Source of the DNA: Flavobacterium sp. NG2
Lineage (GTDB): Bacteria > Bacteroidota > Bacteroidia > Flavobacteriales > Flavobacteriaceae
DNA length: 64,000 bases
NCBI RefSeq assembly: GCF_034119845.1
Contig: NZ_CP139420.1
Span: 3,474,001-3,538,000, forward strand
Direction: 5' to 3'
Each line of letters begins with the position of its first letter. Positions within the stretch are counted from its first letter, which is position 1. Below the pieces are notes generated by a model. That model had not been told where the DNA came from, ran no database searches, and saw only the letters and a program-made list of their open reading frames with translations. The position numbers were made by a program, and so were the translations under genes. Below are positions 16,766 to 27,000 of the stretch, piece after piece.

Positions 16766-18394
16766 TCAGTTTTTTTTAGTGATTAATCTTGAAATCAGGA
16801 TAGCATCTGCTTTATTTGCCCACGGAGAAATTTGTTTTTCTTTACCCGTTACAGTTTCCTCAGGAGTGAATTCCCCAGTAATAACATTCATCCACTGTAA
16901 TGTTCTCGCTCCATGCTCTGGTTTCAAATGCCAGGTGTTGATTCCGAAATTTTCTTTGTTGACATATAATAAAGTGGTTCCATCATCATCCGTTAGGCAA
17001 TAACCGCTACCATTTTTATTAGGAGTTGGTTTTAGTTTGGTAAAATCAACTGTAGTGAATAATTTTTGCATGTGCTTGAAATAATCAAAATGAGGTTTGA
17101 TAAAATCAGATGCTTGTTCAAACGGATTGTAAATAATCGCATTCCAAGACGCTCCTTGCCAATAATAAGTAGTGTAAACACCCGCAAAAAGACACATATA
17201 ATTGCGACGCAAACAATGTTCGGCATTGACATAATCACCAGTGAAAACCACATAAGGTGATTCTTCATAACCTCCATGTTCGATATTAAAAACTGGTTTT
17301 TTGAATTTGTTTTTGGCTTCTAACATTTTGTTATAAATATTATCAGACCAGTCTTGAGTGGAGATAAAATCAACGTTCTCTGGATATTTGGTACAAAATT
17401 TAAAATCATGGACAGATAACAAACGATGAAATTGATCCGCTTTGCGAGCTCTTTCGATTCGGTCGTTGATGTATTTTTCATCGGCTCTGCCATAAAACAA
17501 GGCTTCTTTGGAAATATCCCACACGATATTTGGAAAGGCTTGGTAACGTTTGATTACATAATCAAAATACATATTATCAGCCTCTGTATCCATATCAGGC
17601 CAAGCTACTAACTTGTTCCAAACATAAATCATCAGGTGTGAAGCGATGCGTTTGTCGTGCATTAAACTAATGGTGCGGTCCAGTTTTTTGAAAAATTCAG
17701 GATTTAATGCACTAAAATCTGGTTTTTTATTATTCCCTAAAAAAGGAAAAATATCTTGAGGCGCTCCAAATTCATGTTCAGGATGTAATTTTAATTTAGG
17801 ATCTTTTTTCCAACTCACATCATACGAAAACACATTCATCACCACTTGGTTGAATCCATTTTCTTGGATTAAATTCAACAAATGGTCTGATTTAGGTAAT
17901 CCCTTATCGTTATGATAATCCAAAGCGTACAACCAGTCACACTCAAAAGCTAACAGAAAATAAGGCGTGCCATCTTCATAAAAAAAGTGTTGTGGTTTTT
18001 CTTTATTTATAACAATAGCGCCATGGTTGTCAGCTTTGTTCTTGGTGACAGAAACCTTTCCTTTTTTATTTGCTAATGCTTTATCGTCGCCGAAAGTTAT
18101 GTAACTCCATTCTCCTTCAAGCGAACTTGAAAAACGAATTACCCATTCGTTATTTCCATTATAAAAACCTGGCACTTGTTGTTTTTGCCCATTTTTATGA
18201 GTGAAAATAGCGCCAAATTCTGCCGTAAAGGGTTGTTTTAGCTGTGTTTTTGTAGTGATATTGATATCAATTACCTCCCATTTTGGAACCGTATAGGTTT
18301 TGTTGGGTTTGTAATTTTCGATACGAGTTTGACTATTGCTTTGCAAAGAAAACAGTAGCAAAGCAATAAAAGCTATTTTAAAAAATGGTTTCAT
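16766..18394 (-). CDS. DUF5060-containing (beta/alpha)8 glycosidase, GH140/apiosidase-like
   Basis: A 542-residue exported protein (signal peptide about residues 1-21). An N-terminal DUF5060-type sandwich (about 25-118, with FTAEFGAIFTHKNG and PGFYNG) precedes a DUF4038-like barrel (about 130-445). Two acidic residues at expected clan positions stand out: Glu297 in NIVWDISKE and Glu372 in VFNIEHGG. A short C-terminal sandwich (about 455-542) closes it. This is the architecture of apiosidase-like and related uncharacterised glycosidases. It lies 11 bp after the sulfatase gene and upstream of GH29. I can support a retaining-glycosidase-like protein, not a substrate. Confidence 0.75.
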   Translation of the reverse strand: MKPFFKIAFIALLLFSLQSNSQTRIENYKPNKTYTVPKWEVIDINITTKTQLKQPFTAEFGAIFTHKNGQKQQVPGFYNGNNEWVIRFSSSLEGEWSYITFGDDKALANKKGKVSVTKNKADNHGAIVINKEKPQHFFYEDGTPYFLLAFECDWLYALDYHNDKGLPKSDHLLNLIQENGFNQVVMNVFSYDVSWKKDPKLKLHPEHEFGAPQDIFPFLGNNKKPDFSALNPEFFKKLDRTISLMHDKRIASHLMIYVWNKLVAWPDMDTEADNMYFDYVIKRYQAFPNIVWDISKEALFYGRADEKYINDRIERARKADQFHRLLSVHDFKFCTKYPENVDFISTQDWSDNIYNKMLEAKNKFKKPVFNIEHGGYEESPYVVFTGDYVNAEHCLRRNYMCLFAGVYTTYYWQGASWNAIIYNPFEQASDFIKPHFDYFKHMQKLFTTVDFTKLKPTPNKNGSGYCLTDDDGTTLLYVNKENFGINTWHLKPEHGARTLQWMNVITGEFTPEETVTGKEKQISPWANKADAILISRLITKKN

Positions 18395-18405
18395 ATTGGT
18401 AGAAA

Positions 18406-20088
18406 TTAATCGTTCCAGTGAGCATCAATTACTTTTTGAATGTGCGGAAATTTAGCTCCGTCTTCTTCGTTGAGTTCTTTTCTTTTTGTTACGAGTTGTT
18501 TTTTCAAATCGGCAATGATATTTTTATAAGCGGGGTCCCTATACGCATTGTTCATCTCCTGAGGGTCTTTGCTTAAATCATAAAACTCCCAAGCCGCTGG
18601 TGTATCGAACGTAAAACGATTTCCCCAACTTTTTTTGTTCCAATCGGCATTTGGGTCTTGGGTATCTACCCAATATTTACCATAGAAAAAGATTAATTTG
18701 TATTTTTTTGTTCGAATACCAAAATGAGCTGGGTTCGCATGGGCATGTGCCATATGCATCCAATACCTGTAATAAGTGGATTGTTGCCATCCTTTTGGTT
18801 CTTTTCCTGTTTCTAATACTTTTTTGAAACTATGACCTTGCATTTGTTTTGGGGCTTTCCCGCCTGCTAACTCAATGATGGTTGGTGCAAAGTCGGTATT
18901 GTTGATAATGGCATCCGTACGAAGACCTGCTTTGATTTTCTCTGGAAAACGAACGAAAAATGGCATACGCATAGACTCTTCATACATCCATCGTTTGTCG
19001 ATATAATCATGTTCTCCTAGCATAAATCCTTGGTCACCTGTGTAAATGATTATCGTATTATCATACAACCCTTCTTTTTTCAAAAAAGCGACTAATCGGG
19101 CAACATTGTCATCCACTCCTTTTACACAACGCAAATAACGCTTTAAATATTCTTGATAAGTGGCATGCGTATAGTCTCTACCAGACATATCATCACGAAT
19201 TTTCTTGGCTGGGTCAAAATTTGGATCTGAGTTTTTTACCGAGTTTTTATCCCACAGCATCATCCCTTGACTACGAATAGTATTTCTTTTAGACACTGAG
19301 GAACCAATGTCATGAATCAACGCATCGTTTACTCCACGAGTTCCTATGGAGCCATTGTTTTTATTATCATACAAACTAGCAGGTTCGGGAATTTCAACAT
19401 TCTCTAAATAATCTTTGTAGCGTGGAGCATACTCAAAATTATCATGAGGCGCTTTGTAATGATGAAATAAAACGAAAGGCTTGTTTTTATCTCTTTTGTT
19501 TTTTAACCAATTGATAGAAATATCGGTAATCACATCGGTACTATGCCCTTGGTATTGTTTGCCTAGTTGTTTGGCTGCATCCGGTTTGGCGTAAGGCATT
19601 TCTGTTTCGGTCAAATACGGATCAAAATAAGAACCTTGGCCTCCATGTTGTGTCAATACATTGTAGTAATCAAAATTAGGTTGTGCTTCCAAATGCCATT
19701 TTCCAATAAGTGCCGTTTGATAGCCTAATTTTTTCAATTCGATAGGCAAATATTGTCTTTCCATTGGTAATTCGCCCTCAAGGTCAAGTACTCCATTAGC
19801 CTGACTGTATTGGCCTGAAAGGATTGAAGCACGACTAGGAGTACAAATCGAATTGTTTACAAAACAATTATCAAAGATGATTCCTTCTTTTGCAATTTTA
19901 TCTAAGGTGGGTGTAGGATTCAATTTAGCCAAGCGACTGCCGTAAATACCAAATGCCTGTGAGGTATGGTCATCAGACATGATGTAAATAATATTTGGTT
20001 TTTGGGCTTTTTTATTGCTTTTTTGAGCCACTAAACTCGTAGATGCAATCAAAGCAAGGGTAAATGAAGTAATTGTTTTGAAATTCAT
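18406..20088 (-). CDS. Type I (formylglycine) sulfatase, S1 family
   Basis: A 560-residue exported sulfatase, first gene of the 11.2-20.1 kb operon. The signal peptide covers about residues 1-21. The metal site includes MSDDHTSQAFGIYG (38-51), and the signature C-T-P-S-R has Cys82 as formylglycine precursor, followed by ASILSGQYSQANGV. IGKWHLE and TGDQGFMLGEHDYIDKRW are further metal/sulfate-site elements. The DHTSQAFGIYG and GQYSQANGV variants are of the type seen in sulfatases annotated as choline- or glycan-6-sulfatase-like, but I cannot fix the subfamily. The upstream gap carries a dispersed repeat and a copy of a shared candidate regulatory motif. Confidence 0.93.
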   Translation of the reverse strand: MNFKTITSFTLALIASTSLVAQKSNKKAQKPNIIYIMSDDHTSQAFGIYGSRLAKLNPTPTLDKIAKEGIIFDNCFVNNSICTPSRASILSGQYSQANGVLDLEGELPMERQYLPIELKKLGYQTALIGKWHLEAQPNFDYYNVLTQHGGQGSYFDPYLTETEMPYAKPDAAKQLGKQYQGHSTDVITDISINWLKNKRDKNKPFVLFHHYKAPHDNFEYAPRYKDYLENVEIPEPASLYDNKNNGSIGTRGVNDALIHDIGSSVSKRNTIRSQGMMLWDKNSVKNSDPNFDPAKKIRDDMSGRDYTHATYQEYLKRYLRCVKGVDDNVARLVAFLKKEGLYDNTIIIYTGDQGFMLGEHDYIDKRWMYEESMRMPFFVRFPEKIKAGLRTDAIINNTDFAPTIIELAGGKAPKQMQGHSFKKVLETGKEPKGWQQSTYYRYWMHMAHAHANPAHFGIRTKKYKLIFFYGKYWVDTQDPNADWNKKSWGNRFTFDTPAAWEFYDLSKDPQEMNNAYRDPAYKNIIADLKKQLVTKRKELNEEDGAKFPHIQKVIDAHWND

Positions 20089-20213
20089 TATATCTATAAT
20101 TTTTAATGGAATAAAATTCGGAAAATTATACCATAAGGATTACCACAAATGGTTTTATTAAGAGAATAAAAGGCTTGAAATTAAAGAAACGCTTCCATAA
20201 AACTGTTTTTATA

Positions 20214-20235
20214 CAAAACTAGACGATATCTAGTT
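20214..20235. promoter_or_regulatory. Motif variant CAAAACTAGACG within a TCTAGTT inverted repeat
   Basis: The plus strand reads CAAAACTAGACG, a 10/12 match to the inverted shared 12-mer. It is part of a small inverted repeat, AACTAGA (20217-20223) and TCTAGTT (20229-20235), about 130 bp upstream of the sulfatase start. It is a candidate regulator site. Confidence 0.35.
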
Positions 20236-20297
20236 CGAGAATAGCTCATATTAACTAAAATCTAGATTTATTAATACTATCAATGTTTATTCTAAAA

Positions 20298-20496
20298 CTA
20301 AACTACTATAGACTGAAAGTCCATAGATTTGGTTATCATATTAAAAGTCTGTATATGAAAACGCTATAATTAGCCACAGATTATAAAGATTAGCACAGAT
20401 TAATCTTATGATTCTTTATAATCTGTGGCAAAAAATTTTAGAAGTTAAAGCGAAATGTACTAAAGTTCATAGTTTCAACTATTTTTGAAACCAATA
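20298..20496. repeat. Dispersed palindromic repeat R2, copy 1
   Basis: This is the main content of the 460-bp gap 20089-20548. The left end (CTAAACTACTATAGACTG...) and right end (...CTATTTTTGAAACCAATA) match copy 2 at 55524-55728 almost base for base. The centre is a strong hairpin: 17-bp perfect arms at 20373-20389 and 20413-20429 (GCCACAGATTATAAAGA and its complement) with a 23-nt loop. The cores of the two copies differ in sequence but both form hairpins of the same layout. The rest of the gap holds the TCTAGTT motif and a terminator; no gene is seen. Confidence 0.75.
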
Positions 20497-20524
20497 AAAA
20501 AACCACTTGGTAACTCCCAAGTGG
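20496..20524 (-). terminator. Intrinsic terminator of SusC/D triplet 1
   Basis: The perfect 8-bp stem CCACTTGG/CCAAGTGG (20503-20510 with 20517-20524), with a 6-nt loop, is followed on the minus strand by seven T residues. It lies 25 bp after the stop of the surface lipoprotein gene. Confidence 0.9.
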
Positions 20525-20548
20525 CTCTAAAAATAAAAACTATTTAAG

Positions 20549-22159
20549 TTATGGTCTTACTTCTTTCTCAACTATATAAATATCATCGATATAAACAGTA
20601 ACATTAGTTGTTCGAGGAGTATTGGCTAATATTCTTATGAATAAAGTAGATAGCGAAACATCTGTAAAGGTTGCGTCTTTTTGTTGTGTTTCCCACACAT
20701 CTGTTGGACGTGGAGCTCTTACAGTACTAAAAAATTGATTGGTATAACTATTAAAAGCAATTCCTGTTTGAGCAGGAGCTTCTACACCTGTAGCCCCTGA
20801 TACGATGTACGATTTATATCTAAAAATATAGGTTTTACCAGGTTTTAAAACTACTCCAGGATTTATAGGAGCTGAAATTTCTGCTTTTGCTTTACCTGGT
20901 GTTAAAACCAATTTTAAACTAGTAGTACCACTAGCTGCCTTTTCAGTTGTAAAACTGAAGCTACCATCACTTGTTCCTGTAGGCGTAAATGTAGCAGTAC
21001 CACTTTCAAAACCACCAAATTCATCGCCTATTAAGTTTACATCATGCATTTTAACTGTTTTATCTGTAAATGCTCCTGGAACTCTTTCATCTACCGACTT
21101 CAAAGTACTTGTTCCATCATAGGAAACAGTAATAACATCAGGTCTGTAGATTTTATCAACTAATACAAGATCTAAGCTCGTTCCAGTAGAAGCTAGGCTA
21201 ACTGATTTAATTGGAAATACAATACCATTAACTTTTACAGTAAAATGTGATTTAGGGTCCGTTATGAAAGGCTCAAACTCTCCATTAAAAGGGATGCGAA
21301 TTGTTTCATTTTCTTGCTCAGCAATTGTCCCTGTTAATACAAAAGGTTTTGTGGATTGAATCACTCTAAAAGTTGCTGGAATTTGATAGGTATCACTATC
21401 TCCTGGAATTTCATTCCCAGATCTATTAACTGTAAAAGTTCCTTTAAAATCACCCAATTTATTAAAGGTAATAGTAGAAACAACTGATGAACCTGTAGCA
21501 GTACCAATTTTCCATGAACGAGCTGTAGGCTCTCCTTGTGTAGTTAAATCCGTAAATTCTAATTTATCTCCAGCTTCAATTGTAATAACATCTGTTGGGT
21601 TTTCGTGAGAAACCACTACTCCATTTTGTTTTATTTGCATCAAAGGCACAATAGTATCATATACTTTTACATTAAAAGTAGTATCAATAACCCATTCATT
21701 TCCTACTCTTTTTGAGCTAAAGGTTTTCTTTACTGGAATAGTAACACCACCTGAATAGGTATTTACAACATATCTATAAGCAACGGAATCTTTAAACGTA
21801 TTATAAAGTCGGACTTTTTGCTCCCCAGGATTAGCAAATAGCACATGGATTGTTTTATCTGTCGTTTCCGTTGTGCCAGGGTTAGTTATGTATTTATTAT
21901 ATTTTGTTTCTTTTAAAGGAATAGGTCCTTTTAAGAAAAAATTTCCTTCTTCAATAGTCCATTTATGACTCGTTTCACCTTGTGATAAATCAGAAAAAGA
22001 CATATACTTAAATCTACCTACAACCATTGTTGTTGATCTAAACGCACTAGTGTACCAACCCACATCAGATATGGAATCAGGCGCTTCGTAAGTATCACTT
22101 GAACAGCCAGCAAAAAAGCCCACTGTTAGTAAACAAATTATTTTGATTAAATTTTTCAT
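20549..22159 (-). CDS. SusE/SusF-position surface glycan-binding lipoprotein 1
   Basis: A 536-residue lipoprotein (lipobox FAG-C, Cys19), third gene of SusC/D triplet 1. It shows PKD/Ig-like segments (DLSQGETSHKWTIEEGNFFL near 58-77; EAGDKLEFTDLTTQGEPTARSWKI near 195-215) and a C-terminal jelly-roll-like module of about 150 residues ending TVYIDDIYIVEKEVRP. No enzyme motif is seen. It is clearly paralogous to the protein at 27389-28987: both share YEAPxSxSDVGxY, DLTTQGEPT, STKPFVL, KIYRPDVIT and the same C-terminal end. By position after SusD it should be the surface glycan-binding protein (SGBP) of the import system. Confidence 0.85.
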   Translation of the reverse strand: MKNLIKIICLLTVGFFAGCSSDTYEAPDSISDVGWYTSAFRSTTMVVGRFKYMSFSDLSQGETSHKWTIEEGNFFLKGPIPLKETKYNKYITNPGTTETTDKTIHVLFANPGEQKVRLYNTFKDSVAYRYVVNTYSGGVTIPVKKTFSSKRVGNEWVIDTTFNVKVYDTIVPLMQIKQNGVVVSHENPTDVITIEAGDKLEFTDLTTQGEPTARSWKIGTATGSSVVSTITFNKLGDFKGTFTVNRSGNEIPGDSDTYQIPATFRVIQSTKPFVLTGTIAEQENETIRIPFNGEFEPFITDPKSHFTVKVNGIVFPIKSVSLASTGTSLDLVLVDKIYRPDVITVSYDGTSTLKSVDERVPGAFTDKTVKMHDVNLIGDEFGGFESGTATFTPTGTSDGSFSFTTEKAASGTTSLKLVLTPGKAKAEISAPINPGVVLKPGKTYIFRYKSYIVSGATGVEAPAQTGIAFNSYTNQFFSTVRAPRPTDVWETQQKDATFTDVSLSTLFIRILANTPRTTNVTVYIDDIYIVEKEVRP

Positions 22160-22192
22160 TTTATATTTTTTTTTAAATTAAAACTTACAAAA

Positions 22193-23965
22193 TTAAAGAC
22201 CACTGTTAGAAGCTAATTCAGTATTAGGTAGTGGCCAATAAGAATGAACAGCGGGATTAAAGTTTACCGCAGTATTTCCAAATTCACTAAAATTAGGATC
22301 AATAGGCGTAGTTGGACTTTCGCTAGCATTATGTAAGACTGAAGTCCAACGCGTTACATTTGCTCCTGTTGAATTTTTAAAGGTATAATGAGTAGCATAA
22401 TATCTTCTAGTAGCTAGTTCTTGAAAACGTGTTTTAGCAATCCCCCAACGTCTCATATCAATAGTTCTTATCGCATGGCCTTCGAATGCTAATTCTAATG
22501 GTCTTTCTACATACATTAAGTGATTCATTAAAGTTTGAGCAGTATAAGTGATATCATTATGGTCATTTGAAGGAAATTCACCAGAGCCAATAGGTCCCAA
22601 TAATTGAACTGCTGAACGTCTTCTTACTTTATTGATGTATAATAAAGCTTCCTCTACTCCTGCATTATTGGTTCCTCCTGCAATTAAAGCTTCGGCATAC
22701 ATTAAATATACATCAGCCAATCGAAGTACTCGATAATTAATACCAGAGCGGTAAAAAGAAGATGCTACTAGTTTTTCATTAGAAACAATATCCCAGTTTG
22801 AATATTTTCTAAAATATGCCGTTTCATTTGAATTAAATATAGTTGCTTCACCAGCCGTAGGACGTTGATAATACGGCGTAAACTCATCATCAACTAGGGC
22901 TAATGATTGCGAAGCTCTTAGACTGTACTTTCTTACTTTAGTAGTACCGTCTGCTGCTACAGCAACATTTCGTGGGTCAGTAACATCAGGTTTTTCATTT
23001 TTATATTCCATAACCAACCAAGATGATGGTAATAAGGATCTAAATCCTCCTACAGGTGCAGGCGTCATTAATGAACCCAATGAATTAGAAACTTGTTGCG
23101 CATCATTTACTCCAATTCCGCTTTTAAAATCAACTGAATAATTGATTTCTAAAATAGACTCCGAGTTGTGTTCATCTCTTGTTGTAAAATTACTTCCTAT
23201 ATCTGCAGTCAAAGTATATCCAAAATCAGTAATTACTTTTTTTAATAATTCAGTAGCCTTTGGATAATTTTTTTCATAAAGATAACTTTGCCCTAACAAA
23301 GCAGTAACAGCTCCAGCTGTCATTCTTCCTTTGTTTGTTGCAGTCCATGTTTTAGGTAAAAGTGGTAAAGCAAACTCAAAATCCTTTATATAAAAATCTT
23401 TAATCGTTTCTGCAGGACTCAAAGGTTGTTGGAAGTCTTTACCTGCAAGTGGAACGAAATCAAAAAGTGGTACTGAACCATTATTAAAGGAAGTATATAA
23501 ATAAAAATAAAACAATCCTCTAAGTGCTCTTGCTTCAGCGTTATACAGTTTCGCATTTGCAATATCAGCTTCTCTAGTTAAGGTTGGAGCAATTCTTTCA
23601 TAAGCTTTTATTACTTGATTAGCTCTAAAGATTCCAGTGTACAAAGCAGCCCACTTTAGGTTAGGTGCACTTGCTGAATTATTAAAGGTTTGTAAATAAT
23701 AAACATTGTCTGTTGTTGGTCTTCCAAAACCTGGCCATGATATATCACTACGATAAGTTTCTTCTCGAAGTAACATAATGTCCTGATCTTTAAACGCATT
23801 ATAAACTGCTACAAGTCCAAATGATAAATCATTGGCATCTCTCCAAAAAGTATCGGTAGTAGTTTCATTTGGATTTTTTTGATCCAAAAAATCATTGCTA
23901 CATCCAGCAATTAGTATAGCTAGGGCTAAAATTACCGTTATTTTAGTATTAATTATTTTTTTCAT
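22193..23965 (-). CDS. SusD-like outer-membrane glycan-binding lipoprotein 1
   Basis: A 590-residue SusD/RagB family lipoprotein. The lipobox IAG-C (Cys22) is followed by SNDFLDQKNPNETTTDTFWRD. It has the helical TPR-like scaffold typical of SusD (KAYERIAP, EARALRGLFYFYLYTSFNNGSVPLF, AGAVTALLGQSYLYEKNYPKATELLKKVI) and the family C terminus (HSYWPLPNTELASN). SusD caps the SusC transporter and presents oligosaccharides to it. The gene lies 47 bp after susC and 33 bp before the SGBP gene. It shares its whole layout with the second SusD (29038-30837). Confidence 0.95.
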   Translation of the reverse strand: MKKIINTKITVILALAILIAGCSNDFLDQKNPNETTTDTFWRDANDLSFGLVAVYNAFKDQDIMLLREETYRSDISWPGFGRPTTDNVYYLQTFNNSASAPNLKWAALYTGIFRANQVIKAYERIAPTLTREADIANAKLYNAEARALRGLFYFYLYTSFNNGSVPLFDFVPLAGKDFQQPLSPAETIKDFYIKDFEFALPLLPKTWTATNKGRMTAGAVTALLGQSYLYEKNYPKATELLKKVITDFGYTLTADIGSNFTTRDEHNSESILEINYSVDFKSGIGVNDAQQVSNSLGSLMTPAPVGGFRSLLPSSWLVMEYKNEKPDVTDPRNVAVAADGTTKVRKYSLRASQSLALVDDEFTPYYQRPTAGEATIFNSNETAYFRKYSNWDIVSNEKLVASSFYRSGINYRVLRLADVYLMYAEALIAGGTNNAGVEEALLYINKVRRRSAVQLLGPIGSGEFPSNDHNDITYTAQTLMNHLMYVERPLELAFEGHAIRTIDMRRWGIAKTRFQELATRRYYATHYTFKNSTGANVTRWTSVLHNASESPTTPIDPNFSEFGNTAVNFNPAVHSYWPLPNTELASNSGL

Positions 23966-24012
23966 TTTTTTAAAGTTTAAATGTTAAACCATTCTGTTAA
24001 CTAACTTATAAG

Positions 24013-27000
24013 TTAAAAATCTAATTGTAAACCTGCTCTTAATTGAGAAGTTATAGGATAATTTCCTCGGTCGATACCTCTTGTACTTAATCCATTATTC
24101 CCCACTTCAGGGTCAAATCCAGAATATTTGGTCAACGTAATAATGTTTTGAGCAGCAAGATAGACTCTTAATTTTGATACCGTCATTTTTTTAAGTAATG
24201 ATTTAGGTAAAGAATAGCCCACTGCAATATTTTTCAATCTAGCAAATGTGCCATCTTCTAACCAATAATCAGTATATCCTCTAAAGTTGATATAATCACG
24301 ACCTCTATTAGTCGGGATATTAGTATCTGTGTTTTGCGGGCTCCAAGCAAATACTAAATCCTTATGGGTTTCATATTTATACCCAGCTGCTTTACTACCA
24401 TTAATCACTTCAGCACCAAAGGATCCATACCATTGCATTGAAAAATCGAAATTTTTATAATAAGCATTAAAGTTCCAACCTAATTCAAAATCTGGTGTTC
24501 CACTTCCTGCATATTGTCTATCCGTTCTTGAATCGATAACTCCATCGCCTTTGTCTGGAATTCCATCTCCATTTGTATCCACTGTGAGATTATCAACTAA
24601 TCTTAAATCTCCCAAATTTGCACCAATACCAGGGAATTCAGCATTGTAAGCATCTAATTCTGCTTGTGTTTTTATAATTCCATTAGTCTTAATTAAGAAA
24701 AACGAACCTGCTTCATGACCTAATGCAATGGCCGAAACTAAATCTTCATTAGGTACCCCTTGTACCACAACACTATTTGCTAAATAAGAAATGGTTACTC
24801 CGTCATTTAACTTCGTAATTCTGTTTTGATTTCTAGAATAAGTAAGTGCAGTGTTCCAATTGAAGTTTTTCCCTTTTGATTTATAATTTAAAGCATACTC
24901 AATACCAATATTCCTCATGTCTCCAATGTTTTGAACGATAGTTCCATTATCTCCATTGTTTGCAGCTCCACCTGTAGAATTAGGTAAAAGTACAGGTAAA
25001 AGCAGGTCTTTTTTATTGGTTTCATAAAGGTCTGTGGTCAAAGTAAGTCTGTTCTTAAGAAAAGCAAGATCAAATCCAATATTTTTTTGAATAGAGGTTT
25101 CCCATTTTACATCAGGATTTCCAAAACCCGTTTGTGTCGCTCCATTTACTAATACATTTGAAGAACCACCTCCTAAAACATAATCTTGTTGAAGTGTAAT
25201 AGTATTAGCATAAGAGTAATCAGCGATTCCTTGGTTACCTGTGGTACCATAACTCGCTCTCATTTTAAAACTATTGGCTATATCCTTATAAGGTTTCCAA
25301 AAGTCTTCATCAGAGATATTCCATCCCATCGACACAGATGGAAAGGTTTGAAATCTGTTCGCACTTCCAAATCTTGATGAGCCATCTCGTCTTGCACTTA
25401 AACTTAACAAGTATTTCCCTTTGTAATTGTATTGCAATCTTGCTAATGCTCCAGTCAATGTGTTAGTCTTGTCATTAGCTCCTGAACTAATTAATCGGTC
25501 TTCGGATATTGCGCCATCAAGTACAGTAACGTCATTATTAAATAAATCAAACTTCTCTGCTGAAAAAGATTGAAATTTATATTCCTCTGCTGAGTACACC
25601 CCTAATAAATTGAAATTATGTTTTCCAAATGATTTTTTGTAAGTAATGATGTTTTCAATTGAGTAATTACTAGCACTACTGGTGTAATTATAAACTCCAG
25701 TACGTATTTGAGAAGGGATAGAATTCCCATCCACATCAAAAAGTTTAAAACTTGGATTAATTCTAATTCTGTTGTTGTTAGTATATCCAATACCTGTTCT
25801 TGATGTTAATTTTAAATTTTTTGTTAATTCAAAATCAATAGTCATATTTCCAGTAAAGTTGGTCCCTTTATTGTTGTCCTTTCTATTGATATATGCATTT
25901 AGAGTGGTGGTTGTATTTTGATCTGATATTTGTTGTGTTGCGTCTTCAATTACGGGAGCACCTGGAATTAAATCGGCTTGATAAGGATGATAGGTATAAA
26001 GACTCGTTAATAATTGTCCCGTTGAAAACTGTCTATTATCTACTCTAGCTCCAAATCCGGTGGTTACGGTCCACTTTCCGCTACTTAATTGTGAGTTTGC
26101 TCTAATATTAAAACGGTCATAACCCGAGTTGATTACTGATCCTTCTTGATTAAAAAAAGTTCCTACTACACTATAAGTAGCTCCTTTTGCTCCTCCAGAA
26201 ACATTTAAAGAGTGGTTTTGAATAGGAGCATTGTCTATTAATAACCTTTTAGACAAGTCGGTATCATTAGTAAATTGTGAAACATTTTGTTCTAATGGAG
26301 TAAATGAATTATTAAAAGTAGTACCGTTTAAAGTTTGTAATTTCATTAAACGGATATACAAATCTTCTTCAAAATTAGCTTTAGGAATTTCAGAGTAGAT
26401 ATTTTGTACTCCATAATAACTATCTAATTTAATTTTCATTTTACCTTCTTTTCCTTTTTTGGTGGTAATTAAAATAACACCTCCAGAACCACGAGTTCCA
26501 TAAATGGCTGCTGATGCGGCATCTTTTAACACATCAATAGTTTCAATTTCGTTATTACTCAAATTAGGATTCCCATCTTGAGGTATTCCATCTACGATAT
26601 ACAATGGTCCATTAAAACCTGTAATCGAATTAAGTCCTCTAATAGAAATATTAGATTCGGCTCCTGGTTCTCCTGAACTTGCTGTTACATTTACTCCTGT
26701 AATTTGCCCTTGTAATGCCTGTCCTAAATCAGAAGTGGAGTTCTTAATCAAATCCTCAGCCTGAATTTGTCCTACTGAGCCTGTTACTTCTTTCTTTTTC
26801 TGAGTACCATAACCAATTACGACAACGTCTTTAAGATTAGTTACATCAGAATCCAAGACAACATTAATTTGTTTTTTTCCTGCTACTTTAATTTCTTTTT
26901 TTCCATAGCCTAAAAAACTAAAAACTAAGACATCAGTATCTTTAGCTTTTATTTGATAAACACCATCAAAATTTGTTATGGTTCCAGTTGTCGTCCCTTT

